Part shown: piece after piece, positions 49,414-61,050 of the stretch | Layout of the letters: each line of letters starts with the position of its first letter | Position numbering within the stretch: position 1 is the first letter of the stretch | Source of the DNA: Fremontodendron californicum | Taxonomy: Eukaryota; Streptophyta; Magnoliopsida; Malvales; Malvaceae | Assembly: GCA_030761205.1 (NCBI GenBank) | Contig: JAULJL010000003.1 | Coordinates: forward strand, 34,258,301 to 34,322,300 | Length of the DNA: 64,000 nt | Direction of reading: 5' to 3' | The notes under the pieces: model-generated | Database searches by the model: none | Seen by the model: the letters and a program-made list of their open reading frames with translations, nothing else | What the model was told of the DNA's origin: nothing | Position numbers and translations under genes: made by a program

Positions 49414-50040
49414 GATTCCTGATTTATATAGTTAATGTGGCAGTCAATACCTAACATTCATACATTATGAAAAAATCAAACCTTTACCTTAATAGAAAGG
49501 GCATGATTTAATGGTTGTTCTCCTCCTAAAAATGTTGATATCCATGGTTGAACTTTCCTTTCTCTCTTTAACTTCCTCATACATGTTAAAAAAAGTATAA
49601 ATATATGTTTATATGTCTATATTAAAAGTGTTCATGGATCAGTTCGAACCGAGTTCGAATAAAAAAAAATGCTTATCTAAACTCGGTTCGGTCAGGTCAG
49701 GTCAAAAAGTTTGTTTTATTGATAATAAAATATTAAAAATTATTTTTATATTAATATTTATATATTTTTGTAATTAAATTTAAATACTAATTTAGGCCAA
49801 GCCAACTTGGTTTGGATTATCAAAAATCTATCTCAAGTATGACCCAATTTAAGTCTGGCTTGTCAGACCGGACAAGTAGTCTGATTCGTTAACAGATCTA
49901 ATCTGTATGTTATACATGTGTAAAATGTAAATAGGAATTTGGAATTGAGAGAATAATAGTTGTGGAAAATTATTGAGAAAAGTGACTAAAATGAATAAAT
50001 AAAGAAAATGTAACCATCTTGTTTTACTATAGTGATGGTA
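49414..50040. other. Intergenic between repeat D and ABCG23
   Basis: Positions about 49620-49905 look like another decayed GTTCATGG/AACAGATCTA-family element (GTGTTCATGGATCAG on the left, ACAAGTAGTCTGATTCG...ACAGATCTA on the right). The last about 100 bp may be the ABCG23 3' UTR. No gene. Confidence 0.4.
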
Positions 50041-50074
50041 TATCACATTTATCTATGAGGTTGTTTCTACATGA

Positions 50075-52075
50075 TTATATTGTAGTTCTTGAAGCCTTTC
50101 GAGCAAGAATGAGCCAACAAAGCACACGATAGAAGAGAAAGAAACCAAACATGATACCAACATTCATCCACCTTGTATCCTTATCAAGCCCTCTACTCTT
50201 CAAGACATCATTTCCTGTTAGCAAACAATGGGAATAATCCTGCGGATGCCATGAAAAGCACTCACTTCTCACACTCCAATATTCATTTGTAAGCAGTGTA
50301 TCCAATGGATACCTGTAAAGGGAGACATAGTACATGAAAATCCAGTACTTTGGGATGTTGTCTTTTGGAATGAAGTAGCCAGAGAAGAGAAAAAAGGCTC
50401 CAAGAACTGTGCAGATGAGTGAATTCCCCGATATGAAATCAGGAGAGACTGCACTCAGGAAGAGCACCAGGGAACTTGCCATCAGGATTATGAGCCAAAC
50501 CACAAATGTGAAAAATGTGAAAGCTGCAATGGAAGGATTAAGCCCCACAATCCAATAGACAGGGACAGCAAAAAGGATCGATACCGCGAATAAGAAGGGC
50601 ATGAAGACGATGGTGTTGGCAATCATGTAGGAGGAAATTCTGTAGGCTCCCCTTGAGGCTTCCTTCATTAGAACTCGACGTTCTTGGAGGTATATTGGGA
50701 GTGCTTCAACTGTGGAAGAAAGCAGGAAACTTAGACTAAATGCAAATAGACCTAACCTTTCAGCGACTCCTTCTTCGTCTTTCCTTACTTTCACATACAC
50801 GCTTCCCAATCCGAATCCACCAACAACAGCTTGCATGGTTCTTGCCAAGAATAGCTGCTTAGTTCTATAAATGATCTTCCAGAATCTTGAGCATAGGAAC
50901 ATAATTTCAAGCAAATTTGAAAACCAAAAATTTCCCATTCGTTTATCATCGTTGTGTTGTTGATTTCTGTTGCATTCTTCGTCTGACCATACCGGGTAGG
51001 AATACGAGTCCCTGTCTTCTTCTACAACAGAGAATTTGGAGCTTGACGCTTCCAGTGCAGGCATGATTTCCATGGCAAACTCTAGTGCATTCAATTGAGC
51101 CGGAATTTGAAACCCTAATTTCTGTATGTTTTCCTCAAGCAATTCGAGACTACCATTATGGACAACAGAACCATGAGAAAGGACCAAGAATTTAGAAATA
51201 TATCCAAGAATTCTGTAGCTTGGTTGATGGATAGAAAGTAGAACTGTTCTTCGCCTAGCTTTGGCCATAGAAGCGAGAAGCTCAATCACTTGAAGAGCTG
51301 AAGTACTATCCAGGCCTGAAGTCGGTTCATCCAGGAGTAAAATTGGAGGGTCATGAATCATATCAACACCAATTGAAACCCTTTTTCTTTCTCCACCAGA
51401 AATTCCTCTATTCTCTTGATCACCAACAAAACTGTCTGCAACATGTAAAAGGCCAAGCTCTTGCATCAAGCTCTCAACCCTTTCTTCCTTCTCTTTCGAA
51501 CTCATTTCTTTGAGCCTGAACTTGGCACGAAACGCCAGCGTTTCTCTTACAGTAAGTAGAGGAAGCAAATTATCCTCTTGTGCCACAAATCCACAAATCT
51601 TCCTCAACTGAGCTGGACTAGTCATCCAATGATCGTTGATGGAGATGCTACATGGATCAAAATCTTTATCATTCACCCTTCCTGATATTATCCTGAGAAG
51701 ACTAGATTTCCCGGTGCCACTTGGCCCAACGATGGCAAGGATTTCGGAGCTTCTAGCAAAAAAGCTGACCGATTTAAGAATCTCAACAGGCTTAGGCTTT
51801 TGCACCAAGTGAAAGCAAAAGGAATCAGGAATTGATCTTTTCAGGTGAATTGTATAGGAAAGGTTTCTCACTGTTAGTTTGTGAGAAGTTTTTGAATGAT
51901 GATCAGCTGAAAGTGGTGAGTGGTAGAAAGAAGAGGAAGGGCTGGTGGATCCTTCAGGGGAATTGGAAGTTGAGAAGAGAATAACTGAGTCATCTTCAGC
52001 ATTGCTGCTGGGTTTGTGCTGGAAGCAAGTAATTGCCATTGTTAGACCTAGAGTTTCAGTTGTGGAATACTGCAT
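50075..52075 (-). CDS. ABCG23: Half-size ABC transporter G family, ABCG23-like, single exon
   Basis: A 666-aa intronless protein in the reverse order typical of WBC/ABCG half-transporters: nucleotide-binding domain, then six-helix membrane domain. Visible motifs: Walker A GPSGTGKS (117-124), Q-loop Gln166 in GFVAQEDNLLPLL, signature ISGGERKR (225-232), Walker B ILLLDE (245-250) and switch His283 in SIHQPSYRIL. All catalytic residues are intact. The membrane half (about 390-660) includes RFWKIIYRTKQLFLARTMQA, ERLGLFAFSLSFLLSSTVEA and the extracellular-loop region NEYWSVRSECFSWH. DDSVILFSTSNSPE near the N-terminus and the C-terminal DKDTRWMNVGIM match ABCG23 rather than ABCG4/8. The substrate is unknown; half-transporters must dimerise. 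The first Met is used here; Met13 (codon at 52039, MAITCFQ) is a good alternative start, giving 654 aa. By memory it corresponds to At5g19410. Confidence 0.94.
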   Translation of the reverse strand: MQYSTTETLGLTMAITCFQHKPSSNAEDDSVILFSTSNSPEGSTSPSSSFYHSPLSADHHSKTSHKLTVRNLSYTIHLKRSIPDSFCFHLVQKPKPVEILKSVSFFARSSEILAIVGPSGTGKSSLLRIISGRVNDKDFDPCSISINDHWMTSPAQLRKICGFVAQEDNLLPLLTVRETLAFRAKFRLKEMSSKEKEERVESLMQELGLLHVADSFVGDQENRGISGGERKRVSIGVDMIHDPPILLLDEPTSGLDSTSALQVIELLASMAKARRRTVLLSIHQPSYRILGYISKFLVLSHGSVVHNGSLELLEENIQKLGFQIPAQLNALEFAMEIMPALEASSSKFSVVEEDRDSYSYPVWSDEECNRNQQHNDDKRMGNFWFSNLLEIMFLCSRFWKIIYRTKQLFLARTMQAVVGGFGLGSVYVKVRKDEEGVAERLGLFAFSLSFLLSSTVEALPIYLQERRVLMKEASRGAYRISSYMIANTIVFMPFLFAVSILFAVPVYWIVGLNPSIAAFTFFTFVVWLIILMASSLVLFLSAVSPDFISGNSLICTVLGAFFLFSGYFIPKDNIPKYWIFMYYVSLYRYPLDTLLTNEYWSVRSECFSWHPQDYSHCLLTGNDVLKSRGLDKDTRWMNVGIMFGFFLFYRVLCWLILARKASRTTI

Positions 52076-52236
52076 TTTTGTGGAAAGTGGCTGAGGGCTT
52101 TGAAGGAGAATATAGGATTGGAGGTTGGAACAACCAAGTTTAATTGTAGAGCAAGTTTTTCTTCAGTGCTGGTGAAGATGGTGAAATATTTGGCAGGGGT
52201 TGGTGAACTGATGAGAAGCTGACTATTATATCTTAA

Positions 52237-52245
52237 CATATATAG
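52237..52245 (-). promoter_or_regulatory. Candidate TATA box for the ABCG23-like gene
   Basis: CTATATATG on the minus strand lies about 165 bp upstream of the first ATG (52075), a reasonable distance for a short, unspliced plant leader. A second AT-rich candidate (GATATAATAG) is just downstream. Confidence 0.45.
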
Positions 52246-52249
52246 TTAT

Positions 52250-52636
52250 TATTATTGTTATTTCTTGTAGATATGACTCATTCAATTCTACAACTCTATT
52301 CTTTTAGTCAAGTTCTTCCATAAATGGATTGCCAAATTGATCTAAGCTTTATCTAAATGATGCTTCCAAGAGTTTCAAAATCAGGTTTGAAAATTTGTGC
52401 AGCCAGGAAATTAAAACAGCATTGAAAGTATATATAAAACTCCTATTTGGAAATTCTTTGGGATCAATGGTTAAAATTGTTGGCTTCGGTATACCAAAAA
52501 ACAAAAAAATAGTTAAATTCTATTCACACTTTAAAGAATCTTGATTGAATAAAATAAAAGACGGATATATAGTTATCTATATTTATTTTTAAATATTTTT
52601 TAAATTTTATATTAATTTATTAATGAGGTGATATTA
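52250..52636. other. ABCG23 upstream region, nothing distinctive
   Basis: AT-rich presumed promoter sequence without recognisable repeats or genes. Confidence 0.4.
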
Positions 52637-53438
52637 TGGCTTCATTCGGATTTAACTGAAGCCCCAGTTTGCTGCAATTGTTCACATTTTTTTAGCAATC
52701 GCACTTAAATGAGCCATTTGGGTAACAAGCTTTAGTGCGATTGCAGCAAAATTTTTTAACTGGAACAAGTTTTTTTCATTGGAGGGGGAGGGGAGGGGTT
52801 CGGTGGGATTTTTCTTTCCCACCATAGCCCCTTCTCCCAAAAATACCCATGAATATGATTTTTTATTTCCCTTTTGCCAGTGGGCTATTGCATTTTTTTG
52901 TATTTTAATTTAAATATTTTCAAAAACTTTTATTAATTTAATATAATAAATAAATTTATATAATTATCTACTAAATAATTAATAAATAAATAACTAAAAA
53001 TTAAATAAATACATAAATTTGGTAATCAAATAAATAATTAATAAATGAACAAAAATAAACAACTTCATAATTAATAGGAGTTAACTAAAATAGATAACTT
53101 CATAAATAATAAAGTCAATAAATATTAGTTATTTTTTTAATATGAGTAAATATATTATTTAAAAAATATTATTTGATCTATAAATAATTTTAGTAATTTT
53201 TAATTATTTATTAACTTTTCAAATATATTATAAATTTTATTATATACAAATTTTAATCTAAAGTGCTTAATGGCCATTTTCTCTTCTCACTATAATTCAC
53301 CTCACCGCTACCGCTGTTTTTGCATCCAAACACATATTCCACCACTGATTTTAATCTCACCGCTACAGTAACTAATCTCATAGCCACCGTTGTTTTCAAT
53401 CTCACTGGAACCATTCTCACCGCCCATCCAAATGGAGC
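52637..53438. mobile_element. Probable GGCTCCATTTGGAT-type TIR element
   Basis: Left GGCTTCATTCGGAT and right complement GGCTCCATTTGGAT are inverted. GC-richer ends with repeated CACCGCTAC / GGTGAGAATGG motifs surround an AT-rich core (52900-53260). The target duplication is not clear, so the exact borders and superfamily are uncertain. Confidence 0.55.
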
Positions 53439-53554
53439 CTATATCAGACTGTATATAACTTACACACAAAAAAAGAGAAGTTAAAGAAATTAATTTGAGC
53501 TTTAAAAAAAATACTTGACATATGACATTAAAAGTGTTCATGAACTGAGCTAAA

Positions 53555-53559
53555 CTAAA
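53555..53559. repeat. 5-bp target site duplication, left
   Basis: CTAAA immediately before the 5' LTR; the identical CTAAA follows the 3' LTR at 63951-63955. Confidence 0.85.
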
Positions 53560-55892
53560 TGTAGATACCTGATTTTTTCTCGGGACACTCAACTCAATTC
53601 TAATATTGTCATTTTGTTTTATTGTACTTCTCATTTTATTTTATTTTATTCTTTTTATTTTCTTATTTTTCATCCCATTTTTTACTTTTTTTTATCTTTT
53701 AATTTACATTTTCCTTTTTTATTCTTTTTTCTCTTTATCCTCGGTTTAGTCCGAAATCAGTGTTAATATGGATCCTCAATCAGTTGAAATCAAGATTCTC
53801 GATTTTTAAATTGAATCCCTTTATTTTCGATTTTAACCCAAATTGGGGTAAATTGATTTTTTTTGAAATCCTGAAATCAAGCCAACTAGTAATCCTGAAA
53901 TCAAGCATCAATATTAGAATTTTAATTGTAATTACTGCTAAAAATACCGAATCTGTTTTTGAGTGAAAGAAATCAAATTGCTTAATGAGATGAGATCTGA
54001 TTGCTCCAATAAATAGGAGCAATTCACATAGCAAAAAAGGGAGATCAGATAGGAGCAACACAAGGACACCAAAAAAAAGAAAGCAAAAAATCAAAATTTT
54101 TTTTACAGATTCGGATTCGGGATTCTTAGGGGTGAGGGTCGTTTTTGTTTAGAATCAAAGCATGAAAACCTAGAGGCGGACTAGGGGAAGGTCTTGTGAG
54201 GATTTGTCGACCACACAAAGGTTATCGGAGGAGATCGAGAGGGGAGAAGGTCGCGGGTTCGAGCCTAGATCTAGGTTTTTTTCAGGATGATTTTGGGAAA
54301 ACTAGTAGGATATCGGGGTTCAGGAGGTCGAAAGGAATTTTTGGAGAATTTTGGTGAAATTCTGGGTACCACCATATCGGTTGACGACGGAGACAGCGGC
54401 GGCGTATGGCAGCCAGAATCTGGAATTGATGGTGGTTGTTCTTGGCTGGTTGAGAGAAAAAGAAAGGTTTTTTTTTTTTTTTTTTGTTGAAGAAGGTAAA
54501 AATGAAAGAAAAAAAAAGTTTGCTTTTATGTTTGGGCGGGTCGGGTCAGGCCAACCCGCGCAAGATCCGCACGGCATCCCGGGCGAGTCAGCCCCTGGAC
54601 CCGACCCGACCCGTCCGTCTTTATTTTATTTTATTTCTTTTTCATTATTTATTTATTTATATTTTCTTTTCCATTTTATTATTATTTTTTATTTGGCAAA
54701 TCGTTTATTTTTTTATTTTATTGTTTTGTTTTCTAACTTTACTATTTTTATTTATTTTGTTTATTTATTACTCTTTAGATTTTGATTTATGTGTTTGTTA
54801 ATCAGAATTTTTAATATGGATTTTAATTGTCTGTTTATTTAATCAATCTCCATTTATTTGCAAAGTATTTTTTGTATTTAGCTGATTTTTTTATTATTAT
54901 TTTTTATTGTGTTTCTGTTAATTAGAATAACTAAGTTTAAGTAGCTTTTATTTTTTACGCTTCATTTATAATTTCTAATCATTAATTAAAATCAAGAAAA
55001 TAAATCAAGATTTTCCAATGATGGATTTCTAAGAAGTTGCAAACGGTTGACTTCTATGAATTCTCTAGGTGAGAAAAAATCTTACTAAATTTCACTAGCA
55101 TGATGGAGAATTTAGTTAAAAATTTCGATATTACAAATCAAGATTTATTGGTTATTAATAATTTTTAGTAAAAAAGGTGATTAAGAATTAAGTGCATGTG
55201 ATTAAAAAATCAAGAAAAAAATTGAGATATTTCCGATGATAGAAATCAAAGGAGTCGCAAATTGTTGACTTCTAAGAATTTTCTAGGTGAGAAAAATCTT
55301 CTTAAATTCCACCAGAACAATGGAGAATTTAAGTGAAAATTTCAATATCATGGATCGAGATATATTTTTCGATAATAATTCGTAAACATTCAATTTGATT
55401 AGAAACTGTAATTCGTAAAATTAAGATAGTTAACTTTTCTTCCATAAAACATTAAAAAAATCCGACGACGGAGCTTCTTCGGGAGAGCAAACGGTTTCTC
55501 TTGAATACTCTTGAGGTGAGAAGATCTTCCTTGGAATTCCACCAGCATGATGGAGAATTCTTCAGAAAATTTTCCAATATTTAAATATTAAACTAAGAAA
55601 TAAAGACCATTAAATTTTAGGACCTGCAGGATAACATTAGGCTAATTAGGTATTATCCCCTGATAGGCGTCCTGAGGGTGTTAATCTTTTTCCACACGTA
55701 ACCGTACTCCCGAACCTAGTTCTGAACGCAAACCAGAACCTATTGTTATTAAGGTACCTTAGTCGAGCTTAGGACTCTAAGAAAGAATAGATTCACATAG
55801 GTGACTAATCACACCTAGTAAACAAAAAAGATTAGTGGTGACTCCACAATTTGCGTCTAGCATGCTGAATTCGCATTTGGCACGTTATGACA
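53560..55892 (+). repeat. 5' LTR, 2333 bp
   Basis: Starts TGTAGATACCTGATTTTTTC and ends CACGTTATGACA (TG...CA borders). Aligns along its full length with the 3' LTR. The TATA region at 54007-54016 reads CAATAAATAG, mutated from the TATAAATAG of the 3' LTR. Three degenerate direct repeats of about 120 bp start near 55012, 55229 and 55458, each with a GGTGAGAA...GATGGAGAATT core. Open frames at 54287-54801 recur in the 3' LTR only because the LTRs are copies. Confidence 0.92.
54256..54265 (+). promoter_or_regulatory. B-box-like motif in the LTR
   Basis: GGTTCGAGCC matches the start of the polymerase III B box (GGTTCGANNCC). It is conserved in the other LTR at 62364-62373. No A box at normal spacing was found, so it is probably fortuitous. 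Confidence 0.2.
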
Positions 55893-55930
55893 GTTTGGCA
55901 ACTCCACTGGTGACAAAAGAGAGTCGAGCC
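55893..55930 (+). promoter_or_regulatory. Primer-binding-site region of the retrotransposon
   Basis: Directly after the 5' LTR comes GTTTGGCAACTCCACTGGTG. TGGCAACTCCACTGG begins three bases inside and has the TGG start expected of a tRNA-complementary primer site. The tRNA was not identified. Confidence 0.5.
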
Positions 55931-56695
55931 ATAGTTAGCCTTGTGATACCTTAGGTCCTAATAATTGGTCTTTGAATTTTTTTACTTGTTTTTATTTTGC
56001 TAAATTGTTATTTTACTAATATTTGTTTCTTTGTTTGCATTGGATAAGTTTAAAATTTTTCATTCCTTCACATACATTACACGTGCATGACATACGCCCT
56101 ATACCTGGGCTCGTTCTTTTAGGAGGGGGTAAAGTAACTACGCTCTCGTGAGGTGATAACCTCCGCATGGCCTTGCGAATCACTCTCAGGGTGTAAAGTA
56201 CCAAAGCTTTTGTGAGGTGATAACTTCCGCAGTAGCTTGGGAAATACTCTCACCCAAGTTGAACCCTTTCTGTTTGAAGCCTGTAATGGGTGAGGATCGG
56301 GGTGCTTTACTAATCCAACTCGGATGACAGTGAGGAACAATTTGGGGACCTTTTTTAGATGGATCGAACACTTTACCTAGCATTTAGTCAACACCTAAGA
56401 AACCAACCTTAGGATAGAGCCATGCCCATCCTTTTTGTAGAAAATAACCCGTAATAGGACACATGAAGGAATGTTTTTTTGTGAATACTTTCTTTGTATT
56501 TGCTTTAATTTTTATACTCTCATGCATTTGCATCATTAAACACTTTCTTGTATATTCATAATTCATGCATACATGTGCATTTCATGAAAACATGAGGTCT
56601 AAGTTTTAAAAATTATGGTAACGAAGGTTCGAGGATAGCTCAAACAATCAAAGATTCTGGGGCATCCCTACTACACTCGCATACAAGCTAAAAAA

Positions 56696-58205
56696 TGGCC
56701 GAATAACAAACCAACAAGATCGAGAGAATGGAAAAGATGCAGGAAGAGATGAAAGAACATTTAGCCCAGTTGATAGAAATGATGAGGGGGTTGAGTAAAG
56801 AAAAAGGGAAGGCAGATGAAGCTATCATGCCAGAAGGGACAAAGTGCTGACGATCATGTGTGCAAATCTGAGCCTGTTCCACAACCACAACATGAGCCGA
56901 TGACTGGAGCACATTCTACGGCGTACCCAGGAATGCCGTCTACAGTAGCACTTCTTCAATTTCCAAGATTTGCTGCTCCGGCATTGGGGTCAAAACCATC
57001 AGATCCAATCTATGTGCCCAACCTAGGAAATCCAAAAGAATAGGCGAAGTTTTACTCCGGGGAAGCAAAAGATGATTATGAGTACCAAAAGATAAAACTT
57101 TTGGAAGAAAGGCTCTGAGCTGTAGAGGGGATGGACTTATTTGGGTCCGTAGATACTGCAGGACTATGCTTGGTACCTGACGTTTTCATCCTGCCAAAGT
57201 TCAAGACTCCGGACTTTGAGAAGTACAATGGCACAACTTGTACTGTAACTCACGTTACCATGTATTGCTGGAAGATGGCTGCTCATTCACAAGATGACAA
57301 GTTGTTGATTCATGTCTTTCAGGATAGTCTCGCAGGATCGACGGTCAGATGGTACGTTCAGCTTGACAAGAACCGCATTCTCTCATGGAAAGAATTGGCA
57401 AGAGCATTCATAGCCCAGTACAAGCACATTGTTGATATGGTCCCAGATCGTTTGTCCTTGTAGAGCATGGAAAAGAAACCTACTGAGAGCTTTAAAGAGT
57501 ATGCCCAAAGATGGAAGGATACGGCTGTCCAGGTCCAACTACCTCTCACTGAGAAGGAAACTACTGTTTGTTCGTCAGCACTCTTCAGGCACCATACTAT
57601 GACAAAATGATTGGGAATGCCACTAAAAACGTTGCTGATGCTATCAGAAGTGGAAAGCTTGAAGTTGGAGAGAAATCCAACACGAAGAAAAGCGAGGTCT
57701 CATAGAACAAAGAAGGAGAAGCCCAAGCTATGAATAATGAGGGGCAATATGTTGAAAACCTTCCTCTTCACTATTAATACCCCATGTACCAACCTTACTA
57801 CCCTGCCATAAACAATGTTGCATCGAACTATTATCCACCAATGCCGCAACTAAACTTTCACCATCAAATGCCCAGCCCAACATCCATGTTATCAGTTAGG
57901 CCCGCTGCTCAGCCAAATAATCCAGTGAGTAATCCGAGAAGACAACAAAATAGTCGGGATCCCATTGAGCCAATCCCGATGTCATACACGGATTTACTCC
58001 CCCAACTCATCCAATAGCGTCTAGTTTCACCAATCCATTAGGAATCGCTAAAGCCTCCTTACCCTGAGGGGCATGATGCCAATGCTATACGTGGTTATCA
58101 TCTTTGCAGCTCGAGCCATTCCATAGAAGAATGCAGAGCTTTGAAGCGAAAGGTGCAAAATTTAATCAAAATGGGTCAACTAAATTTTGAAGGGAAGACA
58201 TAGTT
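56696..58205 (+). pseudogene. Decayed Gypsy gag (capsid plus zinc-knuckle region)
   Basis: Gag is the nucleocapsid precursor that packages retrotransposon RNA. Pieces of one original frame are readable: KIERMEKMQEEMKEHLAQLI near the start, LPKFKTPDFEKYNGTTC (about 57194), VRWYVQLDKNRILSWKELAR (about 57346), ESFKEYAQRWKDTAVQVQLP (about 57485), a Pro/Tyr/Gln-rich linker (57780-58010) and a knuckle-like HLCSSSHSIEECRALKRKV (about 58100). The frame is broken by many stops, the first at the fourth codon, plus at least one frameshift. Most stops look like CAG or CAA codons changed to TAG or TAA. No protease domain follows. Confidence 0.8.
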
Positions 58206-60660
58206 AAATGTTGGTGGAAACTCTTCGCCAGACCATGCAAGGGCATGATGGAAGGAAGGTTGCGATGAGACATTTGAGTTGTTTGTTATCCTTGAACTTT
58301 TCTTAGGATCCTCAAGTACTTGTGCCTGAAAGCATTAAGGGGACCTTTTATGATTAAGTTTTTTATCATTTCAATAAATTGATAAGTTTGATGCATTTTT
58401 CATTTCCTCTATTCTTTCTTCTATTGTTTATCCTTTAAATTTCATCCATTTCAACTTTCCAAATGGTGAATGTGAAGACAATCGCAGCAATAATCTGAGA
58501 TTCAATTTTGAAAATTATATCCTTATTGGTGAATTTGAGCATAGATGACCATACTCTACCATTTGATTAGAAAAGAAAGATGAAAGTTGATATACAGTTT
58601 TGGTAAGATTGGTAGAATTGCTTCACAAGTATGATTAATTGGTGTAGAACTCCTTCACAAGTACGTGAATTCCTTGTGGTGAATATCTGCAAGCTTGTCA
58701 TTTTTCAATGAAGGTTCTTAATGAAAATGTTCACATTTGAGATGATAAATGGCCATCTTTCTTTTATCTTTCACATGAATAAAGTCGTCCATTTGCTATC
58801 CATTTTGAGCCTTTGAAATTCTTTCAAAAGAAACCCAACCAAGGATCACCCTCCACCCTAGGGGGCAAAGTTTAGAAAGAAATTTGGTTGCAAACAAAAA
58901 AAAGTTGTATGAGATTTTTTGGGCAAAGAAAGTTCCCCTTTGGTGGAAGAAAAATGAAAATGAGTGATGATGAAATAAAGTGATCGATGAAAAAAATGTG
59001 ATGAAAAATGAAGGAAAAATAGCAAATGTAAGGTTGATGCTTTAAAGAAATGATCCTTGGTTTGCAACCCTTAAACACATGTTTGAACCTATTTTATCCA
59101 TTCTTTCTTGACCCTAAACCTAGGCCTACGTTACGTACCTTTTAAAGACCATTTTAATCAAATGTGAATGTTCAAATTGAAGAATCATATTTTGAATTAT
59201 GACATGATTGTGGTTTCATCAAAGGACAATGAAGCTTAGATGCTTGAAAACAGCTCCAAAGAAGAAAGAGAAGGCTTGGAACACTTTGATATGTTCAATT
59301 GTTTCCAAGGAGATTGATGCAAATATATGATGAGAAAAGTTTGCTCTTTACACTTTGAGAATGAGAATTAGTTTTGAAGAAGTTTCTCTTGAATCACAAG
59401 ACCATTGGAGATGATGGGCGATCAAGTTGCAGATTCTTATGAAGGGAAAAGCTTTTTCGAGTGAAGCATTATTTTGAAAAAAATAAATAAAGATGATTTG
59501 CCATTTGCCAAATACTGCAGAGAGATGCTTTTTTGAAAAGAAAAAGGAAAAAAAAAAGAGAAAGAGAAAAAAGAGGATTCAAATTGAAAACCCGAAAAGG
59601 ACAATTTGAGTCACAGGGGAATATCTAAGTTGAAAACCTGAAAGGGCGGCTTAGGTACAAGAAAAATCAATATTGTTTGTTTTAACATTTCACTGAGGCA
59701 AGGTTTGGTCTGATACAGCTCAGAAAGATCAAGAATATCCATTAGATTGATTTTTGAAAGAAAATCATGGATTAATTTGCTCAAGATTGTCAACATATTC
59801 ATTATTTGGGATGTTGTGACCCCATCCAAATATCCTTGTGATAATTCCTTCACTTGCCCACTGTGCTTTGACACGGTTTGTCATTTTTCTTTCAATGGTA
59901 AAGACCCATTTTTTTCCAATTTACCTTGTTCTTACCACTCTTTGTTGCCAACTTTGCATCCCTTAATCAATAGAGAAAATGTGCGATGCATTGCGTTTGT
60001 CATGAAATTGGAATGATAATTAATAAATTAAAATGATAAACATGAAAGATCTCTGCAAAAGAAACTTAAGGGTGATGTCTTGGAGCAAAAGGAAAGAATG
60101 ATGAAAACCAGGAATGGTTAGAGATATATACATATGGGGCTTCTAAGATGAAAATGTGCACTTTGGGAAGGGGCAAATGTTCCAATGGAAAGACTTGAAA
60201 ATTAAGGGGCAGTCGGGCACCAAAGTTATGTGTGTATGAAGAAAGATGAGAAGATTGAGTGATGAGCTTGAGAACCTTTTACCACGATTGAAGACACATG
60301 ATTGGAACATTTGTGTTTCCTGTATTGCATTGCATTCATGACATTCATTGCATCGCATTGCCTTCCATTGCATTCAACATATTTATGACATTTGTATTTC
60401 ATGCACTGCATGATGTCATTCATTGCATGCATTTAACATATGAGAAAGATTTTAGTTTTTGATCTTTGAAATCAAACTTCTTTTCAAAGAATTTTGAAAC
60501 CTCGATTGATGAGGATTCTTTTCAAGATACAATTCTAAACTTTAGTTGAGGAAAATTGTTCAAAATAAAATTTTTGAATCTCGTTTGAAAAAAATTGGCA
60601 ATATAAACTTTTTCGAAGGTTAGATGAGATTTTAACCTCTCATGATGGGTATCTTTAAAA
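58206..60660 (+). other. Non-coding internal region of the retrotransposon
   Basis: No pol-like frame on either strand. Contains A/G-rich tracts (59460-59575), the phrase GAAAACCTGAAAGGGCGGC near 59629, and simple TGCATTGCATTCATGACATTC-type repeats at about 60320-60435. Short open frames here show no domain. Confidence 0.6.
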
Positions 60661-60669
60661 TGGATGAAA

Positions 60670-61050
60670 TTTTCAAAGCCTCTCACAAGGATATCCGTGT
60701 TTTTAAGCCTCTCACGAGGACATTTTCAAAGCCTCTCACAAGGATTTTTTTTTAAAGCCTCTCACGAGGACGTCTGCAAAACCCCTCATGAGGATGTTTG
60801 TAAAGCCTCTCACGAGGATGTTCTCAAAGTCTCTCACGAGGATGTTTCTAAAACCTCTCACAAGGATGTTTCTAAAACCTCTCACGAGGATGTTTCCATA
60901 TCCTCTCACGAGGACGTCTGCAAAACCTCTCACGAGGATATTTTCAAATCCTCTCACGAGGACGTCTACAAAATCTCACAAGAATGTCTCCAAAGTCTCT
61001 CACGAGGATATTTTCAAAGGATGTTTTAAAGCCTCTCATGAGGATATATA
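60670..61050 (+). repeat. Tandem array of about sixteen 24-bp units
   Basis: The unit is CCTCTCACGAGGATGTTTxx followed by AAAG, repeated about 16 times with point changes and occasional slips. Because 24 is a multiple of three, the array reads as an 8-residue peptide repeat (K-T-S-H-E-D-V-x in one frame; K-P-L-T-R-M-F-x in another), and long frames stay open on both strands. It is probably structural DNA/RNA, not a protein gene. Confidence 0.92.

Noticed and set aside
54256..54265. tRNA gene suggested by the GGTTCGAGCC motif in the LTRs
   Set aside because: No A box at proper distance and no cloverleaf can be drawn around it.
54287..54801. Overlapping open frames in the LTR, repeated at 62312-62908
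   Set aside because: Present twice only because LTRs are duplicates; Phe/Tyr-rich low-complexity translation with no known domain, across a T-rich region.
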